Positions 1 to 4,629 of a stretch of DNA of 7,238 nucleotides are shown piece after piece. Made by a program: the position numbers and the translations under genes. Position 1 is the stretch's first letter. Each line of letters opens with the position of its first letter. The notes beneath the pieces are model-generated. The model was not told the DNA's origin and searched no databases. It worked only from the letters and a program-made list of their open reading frames with translations. Origin of the DNA: Oscillospiraceae bacterium (GTDB lineage: Bacteria; Bacillota; Clostridia; Oscillospirales; Ruminococcaceae); assembly GCA_003508605.1 (NCBI GenBank), contig DNUB01000085.1, positions 1-7,238 of the forward strand, written 5' to 3'.

Positions 1-25
1 TTCCCTAAATTAGGATCATAGCTTT

Positions 26-61
26 AAAATCGAGGCGGAGCCCCGCTCCGCCTCGATTTTT
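26..61. terminator. Strong bidirectional intrinsic terminator
   Basis: A 16-bp perfect inverted repeat (26-41 against 45-60) encloses a three-base CCC loop. The core is GC-rich (CGAGGCGGAGC) and the outer ends are AAAA/TTTT, so either strand gives a stem followed by a U-run. It lies about 50 bases beyond the stop of the minus-strand GH74 gene and would stop that transcript. It could also stop a plus-strand transcript arriving from outside the window. Confidence 0.9.
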
Positions 62-64
62 GTC

Positions 65-91
65 AAAAAAGTCATAAATCGGGACTGACTT
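65..91 (-). terminator. Small hairpin with T-run directly after the GH74 gene
   Basis: On the minus strand AAGTCA and TGACTT (86-91 and 70-75 region) can pair as a 6-bp stem around an 11-base loop, and a run of six T follows at once. It sits about 20 bases after the stop codon, upstream of the much stronger hairpin at 26-61. The stem is short and AT-rich, so it may be only an accessory terminator. Confidence 0.4.
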
Positions 92-111
92 CCCTAAAGG
101 AATCTATAACC

Positions 112-2325
112 CTACTTCCCCTGCAGATCGCAGACAATAACTCCAAGTCCCACGCTGCTGATATAGCATCTTCCATACTCGTTGCAGTCGCCCTTGATAA
201 AGTTGCCGTTGCCCATTCCGCCGAACTGCATTGTGCCGACGGTAACGGGCGACCAGCTTGCGCCGCCGTCATCGGACCAGTAAACGCCCAAGCCGTCGTC
301 GGAAGAAGGTCTGCCCCAAATATAAATCGAGTCGGGGGAGGAATCGTCCTTGCCCTTGCCTACGCCGACGCCCAGTGCGCCCGCAACGTTTTCCATTCTC
401 GTAAATGTCTGACCGTGATCATCGGAGACCTGCAAGCCCGTTGAGGGAAGATAAATAACGCCCTCCCTGCCGGGAGATACGGTTATTCTTGCGGCGGACA
501 TAAGAGGAAATGTCTTTTTGAAGCTCTTTCCCTTGTCGGAGCTGAGGTAAAATCCGCTGCCGCTGGTTGCATACACATAATCGGAGTTTACCGTGTCACA
601 AACTATATCATGGGTGATAAAAATACCCTCACAGGTGTTCCATGTTTCTCCCTTGTCGTCGGTGTAGTAGGTTGCGGGTGCGCCGTTGGGTGCCCAGAAG
701 AAGCGGCTTCCGTCTGCCGAAACAGCAACAGAGCCTTCCTTTGCATTATCAACGGGGCTTTTCTTTGCGGTTTCCCATTTGCTGCCGCCGTCGGTGGTGT
801 ATAAAAATACGCTTTTGTCGTTCAGCGTTCCGGATTTGACCATTATATCGGGATTTCCGAAGGCAACGGCAATATCCGTCATAGAGCCGCCCTTGCTGCC
901 GTGGATCTTTCCGTATTCAAAGGCGTTTGTATTGATAAATCCGTCATAGTCGTATACGGAGGTAACTATTGTGCCGTTGGGAACGGTTATAAGCTCGGAG
1001 GGAACGGTTTCCTCAATGCCCTTTGAATCAAAGTAGAAGGCGGGAGCGTCCGCCCAGATATTGTCGCAGGCAAAAATTCCGTTGCCCGACGTCACCTTTA
1101 TTTTGCCGCTGTCAAACTGATCCATGGAAAGGCAGCCGCACCAGTGGATCGCAAAATCCTTGACCCAATCCACATCGGAGGACATTGTCATTTTATCGTT
1201 TAAGGCAGTCCAGGTTTTTCCGCCGTCGGTGGTGGTATAGAAGCAGTCGCCGAATGCGCCGTTGGGCTGAGCTACCCATACGCATTCCGTAACGGCTACC
1301 ATTTTATTTGTATCCTTAGGGTCGATTACGATATCGCCGATAGTCTGATTGGCGGGGGATATATCCTCAACTGCGCCGGTGGAAACATTAAGCCTTCTGA
1401 TTCCGCCCTGACCGCTGTTCCACGGTCCCTCCGCATTTCCGTAGGTGATAATAAGGTTTCCCTTTCCGTCAAATTTCATTCTCTGAGGAAACAGCTTATC
1501 GGGCAGGTCGGCAACCGCCTTCCAGCTTTCGCCGCCGTCCTCGCTGACAAATACGTTGGCTTCCTTATTCTTGGAGATGCCCGCATAAATTCTTGTGCAT
1601 TTTGAGCCGTCGGAGGAATCGGGATCTATCGCTATCGTGCATATGCCGTTACTGTTGGGGGTTTCGGTTTTGGTAACGCTTGTAAGACCCGCAACGGCAG
1701 TCCAGGTTTTTCCGCCGTCGGTGCTTTTTATCATGCCCCCGGTTCTGCCGCCTGCATAAATAATGTTATGGTCTGTGGGATCCATGGCGATTCTTTCGCC
1801 GTTTTGTCTGCCCATGCCGTTGCCGCTTGCCTTGATTTTATCGGTAACGTCAACGGTCTCATAGGTTGCGCCGTAGTCCTCGGAAATCATAATGCAGGTT
1901 TTTCCGTTGCTGAAATAGGAGGTGCCCGCCAAAAGAACGATTCTTGAAGGCTTGTCGGGATCTATCGCCATTCCGTCGATACCCATAAGCCCCACATCGT
2001 CGGAGGTGATATTATAGGATATGGAAACCCACTTGTTCTGCGTTTTATCAAACCGATATGCTCCTCCCACGTCGGTGCGGGCGTAGTAAAGCCCTTCCTC
2101 TGAGGTGGAGAAAACGCCTGTGACATAACCGCCGCCGCCCATAGCCAGCTGGCTGTAGCTCCAGTTTACGGGAGTGGGGGAAGAGTTGCCCCCGTTAGTG
2201 TTTCCCGCAGTCTGATTTGTATTATCGGGATTTTTGACATTTCCGTCGGTGCAGGAAGAAAAAAGCATTACCGCAGCTGCGGCAATGGCAGTGACCGTCA
2301 ATGTTTTTCTGAAGGATTTATTCAT
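112..2325 (-). CDS. Lipid-anchored GH74-family beta-propeller glycanase (probable xyloglucanase)
   Basis: This 737-residue protein starts with a lipoprotein signal peptide: K/R-rich start, hydrophobic stretch at about 9-22, and a lipobox-like LFSSC with Cys25 as the lipidation site. An N/T/G/S/P-rich linker follows (about 30-53), placing the enzyme on the outer face of the membrane. The rest matches GH74: GGGGYVTG at 63-70, then ARTDVGGAYRF at 82-92, which holds the family's first catalytic Asp (Asp85). A second acidic candidate, Asp402, lies in SMDQFDS, where the family usually reads IDPF. Nine Asp-box motifs (S/T-x-D-x-G-x-x-W/F/Y) end near residues 155, 208, 268, 372, 517, 562, 602, 641 and 691, as expected for two seven-bladed propellers. 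GH74 enzymes are endo- or exo-acting on xyloglucan and related beta-glucans; the exact substrate here is inferred. There is no carbohydrate-binding or dockerin module. The ATG is preceded by AAAGGCGG at a suitable distance. A sialidase or other Asp-box protein is a less likely alternative. Confidence 0.88.
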   Translation of the reverse strand: MNKSFRKTLTVTAIAAAAVMLFSSCTDGNVKNPDNTNQTAGNTNGGNSSPTPVNWSYSQLAMGGGGYVTGVFSTSEEGLYYARTDVGGAYRFDKTQNKWVSISYNITSDDVGLMGIDGMAIDPDKPSRIVLLAGTSYFSNGKTCIMISEDYGATYETVDVTDKIKASGNGMGRQNGERIAMDPTDHNIIYAGGRTGGMIKSTDGGKTWTAVAGLTSVTKTETPNSNGICTIAIDPDSSDGSKCTRIYAGISKNKEANVFVSEDGGESWKAVADLPDKLFPQRMKFDGKGNLIITYGNAEGPWNSGQGGIRRLNVSTGAVEDISPANQTIGDIVIDPKDTNKMVAVTECVWVAQPNGAFGDCFYTTTDGGKTWTALNDKMTMSSDVDWVKDFAIHWCGCLSMDQFDSGKIKVTSGNGIFACDNIWADAPAFYFDSKGIEETVPSELITVPNGTIVTSVYDYDGFINTNAFEYGKIHGSKGGSMTDIAVAFGNPDIMVKSGTLNDKSVFLYTTDGGSKWETAKKSPVDNAKEGSVAVSADGSRFFWAPNGAPATYYTDDKGETWNTCEGIFITHDIVCDTVNSDYVYATSGSGFYLSSDKGKSFKKTFPLMSAARITVSPGREGVIYLPSTGLQVSDDHGQTFTRMENVAGALGVGVGKGKDDSSPDSIYIWGRPSSDDGLGVYWSDDGGASWSPVTVGTMQFGGMGNGNFIKGDCNEYGRCYISSVGLGVIVCDLQGK

Positions 2326-2361
2326 ATAAACCGCCTTTCTGAAAGAATGTAATCGTTTTTA

Positions 2362-2428
2362 CGAAAATGCAGTATTCTGCTTAATGCAATATTCGGCTTA
2401 ATGCAATATTCGCTTAATGCAATATTCG
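2362..2428. repeat. Four tandem 16-17 bp repeats in the GH74 leader
   Basis: Three identical copies of gcttaatgcaatattcg lie at 2379-2395, 2396-2412 and 2412-2428, the last two sharing one G. A degenerate fourth copy at 2362-2378 keeps the core aatgcagtattc. The array ends 37 bases upstream of the GH74 start codon, within its promoter or 5' untranslated region. It resembles a set of iterated binding sites or a slippage-expanded minisatellite. No protein is identified that would bind it. Confidence 0.85.
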
Positions 2429-2451
2429 GTTATTTGATTTTCGGCAAACTT

Positions 2452-2462
2452 ATTTTAACATA
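2452..2462 (-). promoter_or_regulatory. Candidate extended -10 promoter for the GH74 gene
   Basis: On the minus strand the sequence TATGTTAAAAT fits an extended -10 (TRTGN followed by a TATAAT-like hexamer TAAAAT at 2457-2452). No good -35 is present, which an extended -10 can tolerate. Transcription would begin near 2445, giving a leader of about 120 bases that includes the whole 16-17 bp repeat array. Confidence 0.35.
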
Positions 2463-2571
2463 CTTTTTTTAATTATGGAAGTGATTTTTGTTACAAATTC
2501 ATTAAAGACGGTTTGGTTATGTTCAACAAAAGCTTGTGTAGAAATTGCAATAATATACACGAAAAAATATG

Positions 2572-2716
2572 ATGGGGCTTGCTCGGAAAATCGGGACGAC
2601 GGATTTTTTCCCCGAAGCGGTTATCTTCTTCAACAAGGAATCCATTGCGTTTTTCCTTGAAGCTAACCGTTTCGGAGAAAAATTCGGCGTTCCCTCGGTT
2701 TCAAGCAAGCCCCAAT
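2572..2716. repeat. Long imperfect palindrome (about 145 bp fold-back element)
   Basis: The two halves are reverse complements with scattered differences. The outer ends GGGGCTTGCT (2574-2583) and AGCAAGCCCC (2704-2713) match perfectly. The middle of each arm (about 2597-2624 against 2663-2690) matches at about 24 of 28 positions, including CGAAGCGGTTA opposite TAACCGTTTCG. Shorter matches (CTTCAA, AGGAA) continue toward the centre near 2645. As RNA it would form one long rod-like hairpin. It lies between the desulfurase and GH74 genes and may be a MITE-like element, an RNA, or, since a T6 run follows on the minus strand (2562-2567 region), a terminator for the upstream operon. No clear target-site duplication is visible. 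Confidence 0.75.
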
Positions 2717-2809
2717 CTCAAAGCCTTAAGATGACTTTAAAAGCCCTTTTGCGGTGGGAATACGGTCATCGGCAGCATTGTTTCATAAATATCTAAAGCA
2801 TGGCAAATC

Positions 2810-3940
2810 TCACCCTGCCGCAATCCTTCCCACAGCCGAAAGAAAAGCCCTTACCTCCCTTTTTTCGGTAAAAACGGAGGGTGCAAACCTTACCGTTCCC
2901 GACTCTAAAGTGCCGAGCTTTTTATGGGCAAGATAAGCGCAGTGAAATCCGCCTCTGAGATAAAAACCTCTGTCGCTGAGCATTGAGGCGGTTTCCTCCG
3001 AACTCATACCCTTTACGTTAAAGGAAAAAAGAGGGGCGTTTTTTCTCGTAAATCCGCCGTAAAGGATAACTCCCTTTATCCTCCTCATTTCATTGTAAGC
3101 GTAACTGCAAAGCTGCCATTCGTGCTCGTAAATTGCGGAAAGGGTCTTTTCTCTTACAAATCTCACTCCTTCCCCTAAGGCAATGGCTCCCGCCGTATTG
3201 ATTGTGCCGCTTTCAAAACGGTCGGGGAGAAATTCGGGCTGCAGGGGATCGGTTGACGCACTGCCGGTGCCGCCTTCTATAATCGTATTAAGACGATATT
3301 TTCCGTCGGTTATCATAAGACCTGTGCCCATCGGACCGTATAAGCCCTTGTGACCGGCGGCGCAGATAATATTTATGCCGTCGGAAAGGCTTATGGGAAG
3401 CACTCCTGCGCCTTGTGCGGCGTCCAAAATAAAGCATACCCCTCTTTTTTTACAAAGAGCGGCTATTTTTTTATAGGGAAGAATTTTTCCCGTAACATTG
3501 CTTGCACTTGTGCATACTACGGCTTTTGTGTTTGGTTTGATAAGCCTGTTGAAATTCATAACGGTTTCCTCGTCGCTTTCCGTAACCCTTGCGGCGGAAA
3601 AGCCTGCGCCGTGAGTTTTGGCAAGTGCGGTAAGGGGTCTTAATACGGCGTTGTGCTCCAAATCGCTGCATACAAAATGGCAGCCCTTTTCCGCAATTCC
3701 CTTTACGGCGGTGTTGATGGCTTCCGTACAGTTAAGCATAAAGCAGACGTTTTCCGTTTTTGCGCCAAAAAAATCTCCGCACAGCTTTCTCGCCTTATAT
3801 ACCGCCTCCGCCGTTTCCATAGACAGCTTGTGTCCCGCTCTGCCGGGATTTGCGCCGTAATTCACCAGGGCGAAGGAATTTTTGCCTATCACCGAGGGGG
3901 GCTTGGGATAGGTGGTAGCCGCATTGTCAAGATAAACCAT
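2810..3940 (-). CDS. Cysteine desulfurase-like class V aminotransferase (short EF2568-type clade)
   Basis: This 376-residue PLP enzyme belongs to the NifS/SufS/CsdA fold. It most resembles the N-terminally short subfamily typified by Enterococcus EF2568 (TIGR01977), whose members begin M-[VI]-YLDNAATT. Visible landmarks are YLDNAATTYPKP at 3-14, the His96 motif LEHNA that stacks on PLP, Asp173 in DAAQGAG, the PLP-binding Lys198 in GHKGLYGPMGTG, and the candidate persulfide Cys334 in RGGFHCAYLAHK. All catalytic positions are intact. The expected reaction is removal of sulfur from cysteine, or selenium from selenocysteine, as an enzyme-bound persulfide. The start ATG has GGAAG just upstream, and the first 14 bases overlap the end of the preceding carrier-like gene, indicating co-transcription. 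No Fe-S scaffold, tRNA-thiolation or selenium gene lies in the window, so the final acceptor is unknown. Confidence 0.9.
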   Translation of the reverse strand: MVYLDNAATTYPKPPSVIGKNSFALVNYGANPGRAGHKLSMETAEAVYKARKLCGDFFGAKTENVCFMLNCTEAINTAVKGIAEKGCHFVCSDLEHNAVLRPLTALAKTHGAGFSAARVTESDEETVMNFNRLIKPNTKAVVCTSASNVTGKILPYKKIAALCKKRGVCFILDAAQGAGVLPISLSDGINIICAAGHKGLYGPMGTGLMITDGKYRLNTIIEGGTGSASTDPLQPEFLPDRFESGTINTAGAIALGEGVRFVREKTLSAIYEHEWQLCSYAYNEMRRIKGVILYGGFTRKNAPLFSFNVKGMSSEETASMLSDRGFYLRGGFHCAYLAHKKLGTLESGTVRFAPSVFTEKREVRAFLSAVGRIAAG

Positions 3941-4163
3941 CGGATCTTCCGTTTTCCTTTTCGCTTTTTATTTTTAAAACGTCGACGCCTATAGTGCCGA
4001 GAAGCCTTGAAGCTCTTTCGGGATTGTCCCTTACGGTAACGGCATAGCCGCAGCCCCCCCTGCCGCTGATCTTTTCCGCATTGCAGTGTATATTAAGTCC
4101 GTTAAGGTAGCTTTTGCCCCTCATTGCCTCCGTATAATTTTTTACTGTCAAATAATATTTCAT
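3927..4163 (-). CDS. Small Se/S carrier-like protein (DUF3343 / PF11823 type)
   Basis: A 78-residue soluble protein without signal peptide or membrane segment. Its length, the N-terminal YYLTV strand, and the GRGGCGYAVTV segment with Cys38 match the DUF3343 family, renamed putative Se/S carrier because its members neighbour cysteine desulfurase and selenium genes. The conserved Cys is presumed to accept persulfide sulfur or selenium. The ATG follows AAGGAG by about eight bases, a strong ribosome binding site, and this gene is promoter-proximal. Its last 14 bases overlap the start of the desulfurase gene, so the two are likely translationally coupled partners. The C-terminal tail (about 64-78, KIKSEKENGRSDG) is charged and probably flexible. 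The family assignment rests on motif recognition and context; the carrier activity itself is inferred. Confidence 0.78.
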   Translation of the reverse strand: MKYYLTVKNYTEAMRGKSYLNGLNIHCNAEKISGRGGCGYAVTVRDNPERASRLLGTIGVDVLKIKSEKENGRSDGLS

Positions 4164-4211
4164 TGTATTAGCTCCTTGTCTGAGAGCTTGTGTTCACGGG
4201 ATTTGCGTATG

Positions 4212-4269
4212 GGTTTTCGGTCTTTTTTGAGAGTTGGGAAAACCGTCATTCGGGAAATCTACCGAAAAC
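4212..4269 (-). promoter_or_regulatory. Inverted repeat with alternative partners in the carrier/desulfurase leader
   Basis: A 9-bp perfect inverted repeat pairs 4213-4221 (GTTTTCGGT) with 4261-4269. The same left segment (GGTTTTC, 4212-4218) can instead pair with GAAAACC at about 4238-4244 inside the loop. Read on the minus strand this falls 50-110 bases before the carrier start codon. Two mutually exclusive stems resemble an attenuator or RNA switch, but no known riboswitch consensus was recognised. Confidence 0.35.
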
Positions 4270-4319
4270 ACCTGTACAGCATTTCGGGAACACATACTCC
4301 GAGTTTGTAAACACAGATT

Positions 4320-4346
4320 ATTTTACAATACATAATATGCGGGCAA
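4320..4346 (-). promoter_or_regulatory. Weak candidate promoter for the carrier/desulfurase operon
   Basis: On the minus strand a CTTGCC-like -35 and a TAAAAT -10 (4325-4320) lie about 15-16 bases apart. Transcription from here would give a leader of roughly 150 bases containing the inverted repeat at 4212-4269. The spacing is short and the -35 poor, so this is tentative. Confidence 0.25.
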
Positions 4347-4446
4347 GGCTTATTTTGCTATATTTTTGAATATGCAAAGGGAATATCTGCAATAATATAT
4401 TTACAGGAAAAAACGGCGATGCGCAAAATATGCTTTAACAGTGGAC

Positions 4447-4542
4447 GGCGGCGGGCTTATGAAAAGCCTCGGCGGCGCAAGTCCCCCTGCGGCTTCGGCG
4501 GATCGGCTTTTTCGCAAAAGAACCGACGGATAAGCCGCCGCC
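4447..4542. repeat. GC-rich structured stem-loop element upstream of the nucleotidyltransferase
   Basis: Outer arms GGCGGCGGGCTTAT (4447-4460) and ATAAGCCGCCGCC (4530-4542) pair along 13 bp with one bulged G. Inside, GAAAAGCC (4461-4468) can pair with GGCTTTTTC (4505-4513). That same segment can alternatively form a local hairpin, TCGG...CCGA with TTTT/AAAA, at 4503-4526. A CGCA/TGCG mini-stem and a GC-TTCG-GC tetraloop also occur. No T-run follows on either strand, so it is not an ordinary terminator. It ends 87 bases before the start codon. It could be an RNA regulatory leader or a dispersed palindromic repeat; its base composition is clearly richer in GC than its AT-rich flank (4310-4420). 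Confidence 0.65.
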
Positions 4543-4583
4543 TAACGGGACTAAACATGCCAATCAAGGAGTAAATCGGGGAG

Positions 4584-4611
4584 CTGTCAAGCATTGCATT
4601 GAGCCGTATAA
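4584..4611 (+). promoter_or_regulatory. Weak candidate promoter just upstream of the nucleotidyltransferase
   Basis: CTGTCA (4584-4589, four of six to TTGACA) and TATAAA (4606-4611, followed by AT) are 16 bases apart. Transcription would start close to the AGGAGG, leaving almost no leader, which makes a promoter farther upstream about as likely. Confidence 0.25.
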
Positions 4612-4619
4612 AATATATC

Positions 4620-4625
4620 AGGAGG
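4620..4625 (+). promoter_or_regulatory. Ribosome binding site fixing the nucleotidyltransferase start
   Basis: A consensus AGGAGG stands four bases before the ATG at 4630. The spacing is a little tight, but the site is perfect and the following residues MKAIIMAGG are the canonical family N-terminus, so this start is secure. Confidence 0.85.
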
Positions 4626-4629
4626 CATT

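Noticed and set aside
610..949. Plus-strand ORFs inside the GH74 gene
   Set aside because: These are antisense shadows caused by the biased codon use of the GH74 gene; low-complexity products with no motifs.
2574..2713. Integron attC site
   Set aside because: The ends are GGGGCTT/AAGCCCC rather than the RYYYAAC/GTTRRRY core pair, and no gene cassette context is present.
2523..2796. Overlapping short ORFs on both strands in the gap (61 aa minus; 61 and 75 aa plus)
   Set aside because: They lie over the long palindrome, which makes both strands open and slightly similar. There are no convincing ribosome binding sites and no recognisable domains.
4086..4310. 74-aa plus-strand ORF overlapping the carrier gene start
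   Set aside because: It runs antisense through the 5' end and leader of a better-supported gene and has no domain resemblance.
4447..4542. Intrinsic terminator or known riboswitch
   Set aside because: No T-run follows on either strand, and I could not fit cobalamin, SAM, c-di-GMP, glycine, fluoride or THF consensus segments.
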